The notes under the pieces: generated by a model
Told to the model about the DNA's origin: nothing
What the model saw: only the letters and a program-made list of their open reading frames with translations
Databases searched by the model: none
Part shown: positions 10,435 to 20,703 of the stretch, piece by piece
How positions within the stretch are numbered: position 1 is the stretch's first letter
Layout: every line of letters begins with the position of its first letter
Translations under genes and position numbers: made by a program
Origin: CAXKXX01 sp964059975
Lineage (GTDB): Bacteria > Pseudomonadota > Gammaproteobacteria > Enterobacterales > Enterobacteriaceae
Assembly: GCA_964059975.1 (NCBI GenBank)
Contig: CAXKXX010000001.1
Span: forward strand, 124,001-188,000
DNA: 64,000 nucleotides
Direction of reading: 5' to 3'

Positions 10435-11679
10435 GTGGCTTCGAGTTCCCTTAAAAATCGATATGGTCCCTCTAGACTCGGAGGCACTATGATGATCTCT
10501 CGGAGTACCATAGGTGCTGGCATGCTCTCCTTACCGACTGTGACTTCTGGGGTATGGTTTAGCGGATCAGTGTTGCTTCTGATTTGTACTTGGAGCTGCA
10601 TGTTGATTTCCGGACTAATGATTCTAGAGACTCTAATGCACTATCCGAATGGTTCGGGTTTCCAGACTAGCGTGAAAGATTTACTAGGAAAAAATTGGAA
10701 TGCCGTCAATGGAGTATCTATTGCGCTCGTTCTTTATGTCCTTATCTATGCGTATATCTCTGTTTTTAGCTCGATTATTCAGATTAAGCTAGAGGGGATT
10801 ATCAGAATTAGCCAGATGACTTCTTCTCTTTTATTTGTTTTTGTTTCAGCACTTATGCTCTCATTATTTACTCGCTTGCTCGATCGATTAAGCACTATTC
10901 TGATTGGCGGTATGGTATTTACTTTTCTCGTTTCGGTGAGCGATATGTTTACTCACGTGCGTTCGGAGGTCTTATTCAACTATGGCGATCATGGCGTCAT
11001 CAGGGCTTCTTACGCGTTGGTGGCTCTTCCCTATCTTTTGGGCTCATTTGGTTATCATGCTAGCATTCCTGCTTTAGTGAAGTATTATTACAAAGACAGC
11101 GGTGCTGTATCACGCAGCATGGTTTATGGGACTCTCTTAGCTCTGACACTTTATATCTTGTGGCAGTACGTAATTCAGGGTAACATCGTTCGTGATTCCT
11201 TTAGGCAAGTTATTGCTCGAGGAGGTAGCATTAATAATTTGCTCGACCAGGTCGAAAACGTATCAAGTAGTAAAACAATTAATAACTTCATAAATATATT
11301 TTCTTATATCGCGTTGACTAGCTCATTCTTAGGAGCATCCTCGGCCCTATTTAATTATTTAGCTGACCTCTACACGCTAAGCGATGACACCTCCGGACGT
11401 ATTAAAACTGTGATGCTCACGCTTATACCGTCAACATTAGCCTCGTTGCTATTCCCAAATTCCTTCCTAAATGCCCTAGGCTGCGCGGGGATCGGGTCTA
11501 CTTTATGGGCGCTGATTGTGCCAGCATTGATGGTACGTGCTAGCCGCCGTCGTTATTCTTGCTCTAGCTACTGCGCCCCTGGCGGTAATGCTATGATCCC
11601 GCTTATTATTTCTTTTGGACTGATAAATGCTCTTGCTTACATACTATCTTTTTTCGGCCTACTTCCGGTTTTTAAATAA
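10435..11679 (+). CDS. mtr: Tryptophan-specific permease Mtr
   Basis: A 414-residue aromatic amino acid permease (Mtr/TnaB/TyrP family), the same length as E. coli Mtr. It imports tryptophan, and possibly indole, with protons. Aligned segments are GGTMMISRSTIGAGMLSLP near residue 17, CTWSCMLISGLMILE near 60, LGSFGYHASIPALVKYYYKD around 200, and the C-terminal LSFFGLLPVFK. The start is GTG at 10435 with AGGAG six bases upstream. It is transcribed divergently from fruB and has no partner downstream. No TrpR or TyrR box was recognised. Confidence 0.93.
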   Translation: MASSSLKNRYGPSRLGGTMMISRSTIGAGMLSLPTVTSGVWFSGSVLLLICTWSCMLISGLMILETLMHYPNGSGFQTSVKDLLGKNWNAVNGVSIALVLYVLIYAYISVFSSIIQIKLEGIIRISQMTSSLLFVFVSALMLSLFTRLLDRLSTILIGGMVFTFLVSVSDMFTHVRSEVLFNYGDHGVIRASYALVALPYLLGSFGYHASIPALVKYYYKDSGAVSRSMVYGTLLALTLYILWQYVIQGNIVRDSFRQVIARGGSINNLLDQVENVSSSKTINNFINIFSYIALTSSFLGASSALFNYLADLYTLSDDTSGRIKTVMLTLIPSTLASLLFPNSFLNALGCAGIGSTLWALIVPALMVRASRRRYSCSSYCAPGGNAMIPLIISFGLINALAYILSFFGLLPVFK

Positions 11680-12482
11680 AATTACCTCCCGGAATGGTTA
11701 CATGTATACTTCTGATCTGTGGTTTTTTAATCTAATCCGCTTTCGCGCAACAAAGCGCTTATACTATTCCGGAGGCAGTATATTAAATACTGACGATCTG
11801 CATTGGCTCCATGCACGATCTTCATTGGCTCTATATGGTAGTAGCTAACAAGGGCAGCTATGAGACACTAGTCGACCGATACTAGTTAGTCGTAAGATGC
11901 CTCTCCTCTTGATGTTCCTAGAGTATTGTAGCATCACACTTTTAGTGCTATCTATTTTATAGATAGCAGAATGAGGTTTTCTCGTATTCTCTTAGAGAAG
12001 AGCAGGTATCTATTAGTAATTATAATTAAACTGCACAAATCTATAAGAAGAGTAAAATTTATAAGAAGAGTGGAATTGTAAATTCCTCACACTGTACGTC
12101 AGGATCTTTCCTGATAAAACTATTAGGGATTAATGTGAAGTTCCGGTGTTAATATTAATAAAAATTGTAGATACAAAAAATTATGTCTAAGAAGGTATTA
12201 AAACGTACATGCCATAAACATTCTATAAATTTTTTCTAATGTCGTAAAAAGGTCAATTATTTTAGATATCTCAATCTCTAGCTCGATTAATTCTATCTAT
12301 ATTAATATTATCATTTCTATTCGGGTGAGTTAAATACGCCGTCTTTGAGCGGGCATATTTAATGCGCCCCGACAGATTATTTTTAAAGAGTCAAGACGCT
12401 TGAGCTTTTCTTGTAATCATAGCATTTATCACAATTAGATAAGATTTTAATAATTAATTTTTAGCAAACTTTTAGGAATGAT
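11680..12482. other. Spacer between mtr and folD
   Basis: No gene recognised. It holds an imperfect direct repeat of an 18-base unit at 12042-12077 and an inverted repeat at 12330-12362 (TTAAATACGCC against GGCATATTTAA, one mismatch). The folD ribosome binding site AGGAA is at the end. Confidence 0.6.
12042..12077. repeat. Two tandem copies of an 18-base unit
   Basis: TATAAGAAGAGTAAAATT (12042-12059) is followed directly by TATAAGAAGAGTGGAATT (12060-12077). The copies differ at two adjacent bases, as expected for an older slippage duplication. Confidence 0.75.
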
Positions 12483-13340
12483 ATGACAGCAAAGATTATT
12501 GATGGCGCAATGATTGCCCAGCAAGTTAGAAATGAAGTGGCTCAACAAGTTAAGCAGCGTATTAAAACTGGTAAACGTGCCCCGGGCTTAGCAGTATTAT
12601 TAGTTGGAAAGAATCCGGCTTCACAGATTTACGTGACCAAAAAACGTCACGCCTGTCATGAAGTTGGATTCGTTTCACGCTTTTATAGTGCACCAGAAAC
12701 TAGCAGCAATGATGAATTATTGACATTAATCGATCAGCTCAATATAGATTCGGAAATTGATGGCATTTTAGTACAACTACCACTCCCTGTTGGTATCAAT
12801 CAAACTAAGCTTTTAGAGCGCATACACCCCAATAAAGATATTGATGGCTTTCATCCGTACAACGTTGGTCGTCTGTGCCAAAGCGCCCCCACACTACGCC
12901 CCTGCGCCCCAAGGGGCATTATCACCCTACTTAATCGTTACAATATTGACACTTGCGGCTTACATGCCGTAATAGTTGGTGCCTCTAACATCGTTGGCCG
13001 TCCGATGAGCATGGAGCTGTTGCTTATCGGTTGTACTACTACTATTACTCATAGCCTTACAAAGAACTTGCATTATCACGTTAAAAATGCAGATTTATTG
13101 ATAGTGGCAGTCGGGAGTCCGGGCTTTATTCCAGGTAACTGGATCAAACTAGGTGCTATTCTTATAGATGTTGGAATTAATCGTCTAGACAGCGGAAAAG
13201 TAGTCGGTGATGTAGATTTCGGTTCTGCAAGAGAACGCGCTGCATATATTACGCCAGTTCCAGGTGGGGTGGGTCCAATGACTGTTGCTACGCTGCTGCA
13301 AAGTACTTTACAAGCCTGCCAAAACTATCACGATACTTAA
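12483..13340 (+). CDS. folD: Bifunctional methylenetetrahydrofolate dehydrogenase / cyclohydrolase
   Basis: Interconverts 5,10-methylene- and 10-formyl-tetrahydrofolate with NADP, supplying formyl groups for purines and initiator Met-tRNA. It is 285 residues long (E. coli 288). Catalytic Tyr50 and Lys54 sit in the YVTKK motif. The DGILVQLPLP and NKDIDGFHPYN motifs are intact, as are VIVGASNIVGRPM (dinucleotide fold) and the C-terminal PVPGGVGPMT. ATG follows AGGAA at short spacing. As in E. coli it lies near cysS. Confidence 0.97.
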   Translation: MTAKIIDGAMIAQQVRNEVAQQVKQRIKTGKRAPGLAVLLVGKNPASQIYVTKKRHACHEVGFVSRFYSAPETSSNDELLTLIDQLNIDSEIDGILVQLPLPVGINQTKLLERIHPNKDIDGFHPYNVGRLCQSAPTLRPCAPRGIITLLNRYNIDTCGLHAVIVGASNIVGRPMSMELLLIGCTTTITHSLTKNLHYHVKNADLLIVAVGSPGFIPGNWIKLGAILIDVGINRLDSGKVVGDVDFGSARERAAYITPVPGGVGPMTVATLLQSTLQACQNYHDT

Positions 13341-13611
13341 TTTAAGTGAGGAAAACATAATACCAATAACTGTTTTATGTCGCATGTCTAAGGCCTGACT
13401 TTACGAGTTTTTACTTTACCTATACCATAAATTAGACAGTTCTGTAGATAAAGCAGCAATTTTGTAATCTACACAAAAAGGAGTAGTTAACTTGATGTGT
13501 ATCAGTGTTCGGGCTAGCTAGCTTTAAAAGCTTATAGCGACTGTTAGAGTCAGTCTCTCACCTACTAATATAAAAATTTTTTAATATTAACATGTTTCGT
13601 ATTAGTATAAA

Positions 13612-15000
13612 CTAATTGCTGCGCCAGGTGGTGCCTTTTGGACTATCTTCTAATGAGACGTTCATTTCGTTCAAGTGATCACGTACGGAATCTGCTAGCC
13701 CCCAGTTTTTTGCCTTCCGCGCTTTATTACGTCGCTTAATTAGCGCTTCAATTTCCGCTCGCTTAATTTCATTGTTAATACGAACACTATTTTGTAAGAA
13801 ATGTTCCGGATTTTGCTGTAATAATCCGAGTATGCCTCCCAGTTTACGTAGCATGGAAGCCATGCCGTTAGCTTCCTTTTTCCTATTCTTGCTTTTCAAT
13901 CTATTAATTGTATGTGCTAGATCAAATAGTACTGAGTATGCCTCTGAGGTATTGAAATCATCATCCATTGATTTCAAAAATCGCATTTCAAATACTTCCG
14001 CCAAATTTGCCTGAGTATTATAATCGGTGCCACGAAGCGCAGCATACAACCCCCCCAGCGCCGTACGTGCCTGATTCAAGTAATCTACGCTATAGAGCAA
14101 TTTGCTTCGATAGTGGCTAGACATTAGGAAGTAGCGAATAGTTTCGGAGTCATAATGACTAAGTATATCGCGGATAGTGACAAAATTATTCAGTGATTTA
14201 GACATTTTTTCTTTTTCAATAACTACCATTCCGGAGTGAATCCAGTAGTTGACGTAATGACCACCATGTGCACATCTAGACTGAGCAATTTCATTTTCAT
14301 GGTGCGGGAATATTAAATCTGATCCGCCACCATGGATATCAAAGTAAGGCCCAAGTTGCTTCCAGTTCATCGCAGAGCATTCGATATGCCAACCCGGGCG
14401 CCCCGCTCCCCACGGTGATTGCCAGCTAGGCTCCCCGGGTTTAGACATCTTCCAAAGCACAAAGTCTATTGAATTGCGCTTTTTACTAGTCTCCCCGCGT
14501 GGACTTACTCGAATTTGATCTAACACTTGGTGCGAAAGCAGCCCGTATTCTGGATTGCTTTTGATAGAGAACATTACATCACCGTTTCCACCTATATAAG
14601 CATGATTCGTACCAATCAAACGCCGAGTAATAGCGATTATTTCATCAATATGCTGAGTGGTACGTGGTTCTTGATCTGGGCGCTCAATCAATAATGCATC
14701 GAGGTCTCTGTGCATCTCCACCGTCATGCGCCTAGTCAGTTGATCGCAGGTTTCAGAGTTTTCCGCCGAACGGCGGATAATTTTATCGTCGATATCTGTA
14801 ATATTGCGAATATAGTTTAGCGAATAACCGAGATAGCGTAGATAACGTGCTATTACGTCAAAAGCAACAAAAGTGCGGGCGTGTCCGATATGACATAAGT
14901 CGTAGAGAGTTGCCCCACAGACGTACATGCCTACTTTTCTAGAATTAATCGGCTTAAATTCCTCTTTTTGGCGACTGAGCGTATTAAAAACCTTTAGCAT
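13612..15000 (-). CDS. cysS: Cysteinyl-tRNA synthetase
   Basis: A class I synthetase charging tRNA-Cys, 462 residues (E. coli 461). HIGH is at 37-40 and KMSKS at 265-269. Zinc ligands that bind the cysteine thiol are Cys28, Cys208 and the HHENE segment near 233-237. The C-terminal anticodon-binding region is present. ATG at 15000 has GGAAA upstream. The gene is convergent with folD, as in the E. coli neighbourhood; ppiB, which would lie divergent on the other side, is absent. Confidence 0.97.
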   Translation of the reverse strand: MLKVFNTLSRQKEEFKPINSRKVGMYVCGATLYDLCHIGHARTFVAFDVIARYLRYLGYSLNYIRNITDIDDKIIRRSAENSETCDQLTRRMTVEMHRDLDALLIERPDQEPRTTQHIDEIIAITRRLIGTNHAYIGGNGDVMFSIKSNPEYGLLSHQVLDQIRVSPRGETSKKRNSIDFVLWKMSKPGEPSWQSPWGAGRPGWHIECSAMNWKQLGPYFDIHGGGSDLIFPHHENEIAQSRCAHGGHYVNYWIHSGMVVIEKEKMSKSLNNFVTIRDILSHYDSETIRYFLMSSHYRSKLLYSVDYLNQARTALGGLYAALRGTDYNTQANLAEVFEMRFLKSMDDDFNTSEAYSVLFDLAHTINRLKSKNRKKEANGMASMLRKLGGILGLLQQNPEHFLQNSVRINNEIKRAEIEALIKRRNKARKAKNWGLADSVRDHLNEMNVSLEDSPKGTTWRSN

Positions 15001-15800
15001 TAAAACTTTCCGTAGCGTGTATGATAATTAGTAGGGAGAGCCGGATAAAAAGGGGCTAACCTTCTGGAAGTGTTGAAAATTGATGTTCTCTCTATAGACT
15101 AGTATCTATAATTTCACTATCTATATTATGTAAATATATAAAAACTATAAATAATAATGTTATGTTATATTTATTTTTCCTGGTAGCATGACACTATTTA
15201 GCAGATACAAATCGGGGGATTTTATATATCATATAAAATGAGTCTAAATAATTTACTTATCCTGTAACGTCTGATTCAATCTTATTGAAATTAAATGCAC
15301 GACGATTTTTTATAATAATTACGGCAATATTCTATCAAAATTTTTTCTAAAAATATTACGGATCGCTGATCGGTCTTTTAAGTGATTATCTTTGCGAGCC
15401 CCACTGCAACATTCTTTGTCATTGTTCTATTGATCGATTTGCGATTCATACTAGAAGGTTTAATTTTGACATGCATTAGAGTCGCGTGCAAACAATCATT
15501 AAGAATTAATCTACGATTGAATTTAAAAACAGAAGTAATACCTCATACATACTATGTATTAAGAATTAATAATTTACTATTATCTCATTTTCGATATAGT
15601 AGATAATAATTTTATAAATATTAGGTCTAAAAAAGACTGATTCGGGGCTACTATGTATTTAGTGAATTAGTTTTAAACCTCAATGTAGTTAAAAAAATCA
15701 AAACAATAAAATCTTACTATCTCAAAATACTCCCTAATAACTCCGGCATAGGAAGAGATAGTGGCTAATAGCCTTATCATGAATGAATGATCTCAATCGT
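15001..15800. other. Spacer where ppiB would lie
   Basis: In E. coli, ppiB sits between cysS and lpxH. Here the 800 bases hold no frame that resembles cyclophilin; the 74-codon plus-strand frame at 15382-15606 does not match. I read this as a deleted or fully eroded ppiB. Confidence 0.5.
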
Positions 15801-16523
15801 ATGAGCACGCTCTTTATTTCAGATTTACACTTATATCCACGGGCCCGAGAAATTACTGCGGCTTTTATAAACTTTTTAAAGTTCTACGCAATCCGTGCGG
15901 ATGCGTTGTATATTCTAGGTGATCTATTTGAAGCATGGAGTGGAGATGATAATCATGATCCCTGGTACGACGAGATTGCTGCCGCTTTGAAGTCGCTACA
16001 TCAGTCCGGCGTACCTTGTTATTTTATACATGGTAATCGCGATTTTTTGCTGGGTAAGCACTTTTCTCATGCTAGTGGTATGCAGTTGTTACCGGAACAG
16101 GCGGTGTTGAAACTGTATGGTCACCATATCTTAATTTTGCATGGTGATACGCTCTGTACCGACGACGCAGCTTACCAGAAGTTTCGCTGTAAGGTGCGCA
16201 ATCCTTTGATGCAAAAATTCTTCTTGGCTCTTCCACGAAGCTGGAGATTGGCAATCACTACTAAAATGCGCGTTCATAGCCAACTATCTAATCAGTGTAA
16301 GCTAGGAGCGATCATGGATGTGAATTTAAAATCAGTTGAGCAGATCATGCTGTATCATGGTGTATTCTGGATGATTCACGGCCATACCCATCGCCCGGCG
16401 ATACATCGTCTAGACATAAACAATAGAAAAGCTTACCGTTTAGTGCTAGGCGCATGGCATCTCGAAGGTTCGATGATTAGAGTCAGCCCCCATACGGTTC
16501 AGATGATCACCTTCCCATTATAG
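15801..16523 (+). CDS. lpxH: UDP-2,3-diacylglucosamine diphosphatase
   Basis: A peripheral membrane metallophosphoesterase that hydrolyses UDP-2,3-diacylglucosamine to lipid X and UMP in lipid A synthesis. The metal-site motifs are all present in order: ISDLHL, ILGDLFEAW, IHGNRDF, ILHGDTLCTDD and IHGHTHRPA. The chosen ATG at 15801 gives MSTLFISDLHL, matching the E. coli N-terminus (MATLFIADLHL). An in-frame ATG at 15783 would add six residues. Neither start has a clear ribosome binding site. The product is 240 aa, as in E. coli. Together with lpxK and msbA it shows that lipid A is still made. Confidence 0.95.
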   Translation: MSTLFISDLHLYPRAREITAAFINFLKFYAIRADALYILGDLFEAWSGDDNHDPWYDEIAAALKSLHQSGVPCYFIHGNRDFLLGKHFSHASGMQLLPEQAVLKLYGHHILILHGDTLCTDDAAYQKFRCKVRNPLMQKFFLALPRSWRLAITTKMRVHSQLSNQCKLGAIMDVNLKSVEQIMLYHGVFWMIHGHTHRPAIHRLDINNRKAYRLVLGAWHLEGSMIRVSPHTVQMITFPL

Positions 16524-17475
16524 GGAATAAAAAAGTCTAGAGTAATTATAGGATTAAAAATCTAGGCTTGCTGGCGACTAAAATCGGTAGATAAAATACT
16601 TTCTCTTCCCATTTTATTTTAATGCATGCGTTATTTTATAATTATGAAGCTCCTCAGTTAGATCAGAGCTTTATATCATCTCCCAGTACCTCTCTACATG
16701 AACTATCCCCACATGAACTATCCCTGATTTAGATGATTGCATACTAGTCTAGGGTGAGATTCGTAATAATCATAGGATTAAAAGAGTAGACGGAACGCCC
16801 ATAATTTAATTTATCGATTGACTTGAAGTGCCAATTATAATGGTTATTAGAATTTTTATTTCAGTGTTTCTCCTTTTAGAGTAGAGGAAAAAGTTGCAGT
16901 TCCATATTCTATATTTTTCTACGAATTTTACATGAGGCGCTTAACTATAGTATAAAGAGCTTGCACACGTTACATCTTTCTTAGTCTTAAAAATCGGGTC
17001 GTTAATATAGTTAATACGCCCGAAAAAATTAATAGAATTATCGCCATTAATTTTGTATTTCTAACCGTAGCTATCCTGATTTTATATGATATTATGACTT
17101 TCTTTCTACACAATAAAAAAGCATGTCGTATTCATAGAAATCTATATTGTATTTGAGCCCAAAAGAGCCGTTTTAAGCAGTCTAGGAGCCGGAATTACGC
17201 GCCCTACTTTTGTAGTTAAGAAAGATTTAACTTAGAGTACCCGTTCCATCTATTTATGCTGAATATCACGATATAAACCGCCGATTTTGTCTCATCTTGT
17301 CTTGATCTTAGCTTTGTCTTGAGCTTAACTTATGTGATTTAAGCTGCGTGCATCATCTAGATTTATGTACGATTTAGAGGATAGGCGACGTTTTCATAAA
17401 GCATAATATCCCGATATTACTACGAATTTCTTGGCTTAAAATAACTAATTCACTAAATAAAATTTTCAATAATAC

Positions 17476-17534
17476 TTTTATTATCTATAGAGCATCTCGC
17501 TCTACATCAGTGACATGCTCTATAGATAATAAAA
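17476..17534. repeat. Inverted repeat, 20-bp perfect stem
   Basis: Arms TTTTATTATCTATAGAGCAT (17476-17495) and its exact reverse complement (17515-17534) flank a 19-base loop. It lies deep in a desert, almost 1 kb from lpxH and 1.9 kb from qmcA. The arm ends are T- and A-rich, so it could be a bidirectional terminator, but no gene is near. Confidence 0.85.
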
Positions 17535-18360
17535 CGCTATCGCGTGCTTTAATAGGATCTTATTAGTTAAATTATTAGTCTCTTTACTTCATTAAAAATA
17601 GTATGCGCGGATGCGTTTAAAAAAATTTATATTTCTCTTTTATATACTCATTAACGAGGTGTTAATTACCGTAGTTTATCGTCAGAATCGCAAGGTTTAG
17701 ACACTATAGATTAACCAATAGAATAGCGATAAAGTACGTGATTAGTAATAAGCAGTTTATAATGTCAAAATTAAAGGAGGTCTCGTTTTATCTATAGCAG
17801 TCATGACTAGGTAAAATAGTAATAGCTATTAGATTAAAAACTAGATTTGTACGTGTGATTCCCCATCCATGCTATTTGCAATTCGGTTGCACCTTAAAAT
17901 ATATCCTTCGCGTCAATGTTTCTAAGAGAAAGAATGCATTAATACTACGACGATATCGATCTTAATATAAATGCTCAGTATCGAAAAATAGCTTTAGCGG
18001 AAATTCTCTATGATCTGGCGCTATTCCTGTACAGTAAGTAGCGAGATACCTAATGTATGCTTTACTAATGGGATACAGATAACTTTTACACCTCTGTTGA
18101 GCTTCTAGTAAGTGAGCACATATTTAGTTTGAAAATAATTGTTATGAAAGATCTGAAAATCGCAAATTTTTTATATCAGATTTTTATCATAAAGCGCAGA
18201 ATATAGAAGACATGCACTAGCTAAATATATGAAAAATTGCGACAGATCTAAATAGAGGCACCAGTGTCGAAAACACTATTCCGGCACCAATAACATTCAG
18301 GCGCAGTAAAAGGCAATACTAATATTTTTTAACAAGGAAAACCTGTGCATAGTATATGCG

Positions 18361-18397
18361 CCACTGATTTATTTAGCGTCATTAAATAAATCAGTGG
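18361..18397. repeat. Hairpin, 15-bp perfect stem
   Basis: CCACTGATTTATTTA (18361-18375) pairs exactly with TAAATAAATCAGTGG (18383-18397) around a 7-base loop. Only TTTA follows on the plus strand. No neighbouring gene end explains it. Confidence 0.8.
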
Positions 18398-19074
18398 TTT
18401 ATCGATTACCTAGTCGGGTCTAAATGCTACATTAATATTAATTTAGATTACCGTACGTACTCCTGTTAATATATTCACTCAATAGCTCTCAAAAGGGAGA
18501 TAGGCTGCACGGTACCCATCTCGAAGTGCCTATTAATAGGATAACGGAAGCCACTATTCAAAACTTTCTAGCATTTTAGGGAATTAAAAAGTACTTTTAC
18601 GGTACTGAAAAGGGAAAAGTAGTACTCACAAGTATTTTACTATAAATGTACGATACTTATCGTAAGAGATCTACAAGGTGAATCTCTCTACTTAGAGACC
18701 ATTCCCATTGTACTTAAAATCTATAATGCTTACTTGCACTGACTAGATTAGTAGTATTAAGGTCAATAAAACGAGGTTCTAGAAACGTACTTAACATTTC
18801 AATTTCATGATCTCATATGGCGCGAAGAAAGGGCCATAGCATTATTAGTTATCATTAAGGATATACTTAAAAAGATCTCGATGAGATTAACAAAATATGT
18901 TTAAGGACTTAAATTTTTATAGATATCTGCATTATATTAGAATCTATATATTCTTCTAAAACACTATCTCTATTCATATTTAGTATGATATTAATATTAA
19001 AAATCTAAATTATTAACGACTAATTAATTTATGAGACACTATAAAATATTACCTAAAAATAGAGGAGCTACGTT

Positions 19075-19179
19075 ATGAAATTAATTAGAATTAAAGAACA
19101 TTTCTTATATTTATCTATAAAAAATTTTTTAAAATCAGAGATAAATTACTTAAAATACAGAAGAATAAAAAATTCTTAA
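19075..19179 (+). CDS. Possible 34-residue small ORF, function unknown
   Basis: An ATG with AGGAG seven bases upstream opens a 34-codon frame beginning MKLIRIKEHFLYLS and rich in Lys, Ile, Leu and Tyr. The ribosome binding site is better than that of many real genes here. The composition is what random AT-rich DNA would give, and I know no homologue. It may be a genuine small basic peptide or the start of a decayed gene. Confidence 0.2.
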   Translation: MKLIRIKEHFLYLSIKNFLKSEINYLKYRRIKNS

Positions 19180-19404
19180 ATAGTACTGGAATGCAGTCAA
19201 AGTGTACAATTCAGGATTGCTCTAACTAATTTCTATAGGTTCACGCATACTTATCGTAAAACTATTAAAAAACGTCACACACAGTCATTTTGTGGGCATT
19301 AAGCGTATGTTTATGTTTGGTGCTTTATTACCCCAAGATCGACTCGTCTTTTTATACCTACTGAATCAATATTTGTTCAGCTATATCCAACAGGAGAGCG
19401 AAAA

Positions 19405-20310
19405 ATGATTACCTTTATTCCAATCGCGCTTGTTATCGTATTAACTTTAATCGTCTCTAGTGTAAAAATTGTCCCACAGGGTTTCCGATGGACAGTAGAG
19501 CGCTTTGGTCGCTACACTAAAACTTTGATGCCCGGGCTCAATTTAGTAGTGCCATATGTAGATCGCACTGGACAAAAAATTAATATGATGGAACAAGTGT
19601 TGGACATTCCTTCTCAGGAAATTATCTCTCGGGATAATGCCAACGTTGCTATTGATGCCGTATGCTTTATCCAGGTCGTCGATCCAGCTCGAGCCGCTTA
19701 CGAAGTCAGCAATCTAGAGCAGGCCATCATTAATCTCACCATGACTAACTTCCGTACTGTACTTGGCTCCATGGAGCTAGATGAAATACTTTCTCAGCGT
19801 GACAGTATCAATAGCCGTCTTTTACGTATCGTCGATGAGGCGACTAATCCATGGGGAGTCAAAATTACCCGAATTGAAATCCGTGATGTACGTCCACCTG
19901 CGGAATTAATCGCTTCAATGAATGCACAGATGAAAGCAGAACGCACTAAACGTGCTGACATTCTAGAAGCTGAAGGCGTAAGACAGGCGGCTATCCTTAG
20001 GGCCGAGGGGGATAAACAATCACAGATTCTCAATGCTGAGGGAGAACGTCAAGCTGCATTCTTGCAAGCGGAAGCGCGGGAGCGTGCTGCGGAGGCCGAG
20101 GCATGCGCTACCGAATTAGTGTCCGATGCAATAGCTAGAGGCAATATTCAGGCAGTAAACTATTTTATAGCGCAAAAATACACGGACGCACTACAAAAAA
20201 TTGGTGCGGCTAACAACAGTAAAGTAGTGATGATTCCATTAGATGCGAGCAGCTTAATCGGAGCAATCGGAGGTATCACTGAACTTTTGAAAAAAAGTAA
20301 AAACAAGTAG
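19405..20310 (+). CDS. qmcA: SPFH/band-7 membrane protein QmcA
   Basis: A stomatin/prohibitin-like inner-membrane protein (formerly YbbK); family members form large membrane-anchored assemblies and are linked to membrane quality control through FtsH. It is 301 residues (E. coli 305). It has one N-terminal membrane segment (about 3-22), a band-7 domain from VKIVPQGFRWTVERFGRYTK through EIRDVRPP, and then a long charged Ala/Glu-rich coiled coil (about 180-235) with repeated ILxAEGxRQ units. ATG is preceded by AGGAG at ideal spacing. The usual partner gene ybbJ (NfeD-like) is not next to it. Confidence 0.95.
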   Translation: MITFIPIALVIVLTLIVSSVKIVPQGFRWTVERFGRYTKTLMPGLNLVVPYVDRTGQKINMMEQVLDIPSQEIISRDNANVAIDAVCFIQVVDPARAAYEVSNLEQAIINLTMTNFRTVLGSMELDEILSQRDSINSRLLRIVDEATNPWGVKITRIEIRDVRPPAELIASMNAQMKAERTKRADILEAEGVRQAAILRAEGDKQSQILNAEGERQAAFLQAEARERAAEAEACATELVSDAIARGNIQAVNYFIAQKYTDALQKIGAANNSKVVMIPLDASSLIGAIGGITELLKKSKNK

Positions 20311-20703
20311 ATCGCAGATCTATAAACCTATTACCTTTTTCTTATTGCAGCGGGTTTAATAAAAAAGCATTCGAGCCCACTATCGAGTCCACTATTTATA
20401 TTTCATATGTAGGCCCAAAGCCCGATATTTACCGTAATAAATAATTTATTTTTACTGTAGAGATAAACGAAAGATGTATGGGGCGTGGCGGTAGTGATCG
20501 AAAGAGCAACGTTTTCTTTAGCGATGATCTGTCGTGAGGTTACGAATTTAATGCAATCGTTACATGGGGCAACTGAGATGTTGCTTCGTGAAAGGGAGTG
20601 TATAACCCCTATTCTAGTCAATTAGTATATAATAAAATATACATTTTATATAGCAAAAGGATAGTCCTCAACTGAGGTATGTCCTTTTAAACATCAACAT
20701 AAT
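20311..20703. other. Spacer between convergent qmcA and rph
   Basis: Holds a short stem after qmcA (TAGATC/GATCTA, 20308-20322) and the probable rph terminator at 20655-20688. The 72-codon minus-strand frame at 20403-20621 does not resemble PyrE, which follows rph in E. coli. Confidence 0.6.
20655..20688 (-). terminator. Probable terminator of rph
   Basis: An interrupted hairpin: the outer stem AAAAGGA/TCCTTTT (20655-20661 with 20682-20688) encloses an inner stem CCTC/GAGG. It lies 15 bases past the rph stop. On the rph strand the structure ends in CCTTTT, a short T-run. Confidence 0.5.

Larger units (their letters stand above)
16524..19404. other. 2.9-kb gene desert before qmcA
   Basis: No conserved gene recognised. 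Contents include a 15-base direct repeat near 16695-16724, a 20-bp perfect inverted repeat (17476-17534), an orphan strong Shine-Dalgarno motif at 17774-17781, and a 15-bp perfect hairpin (18361-18397). A 34-codon frame with a ribosome binding site lies at 19075-19179. In E. coli, purE and purK follow lpxH; I could not see their remains. Confidence 0.6.
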
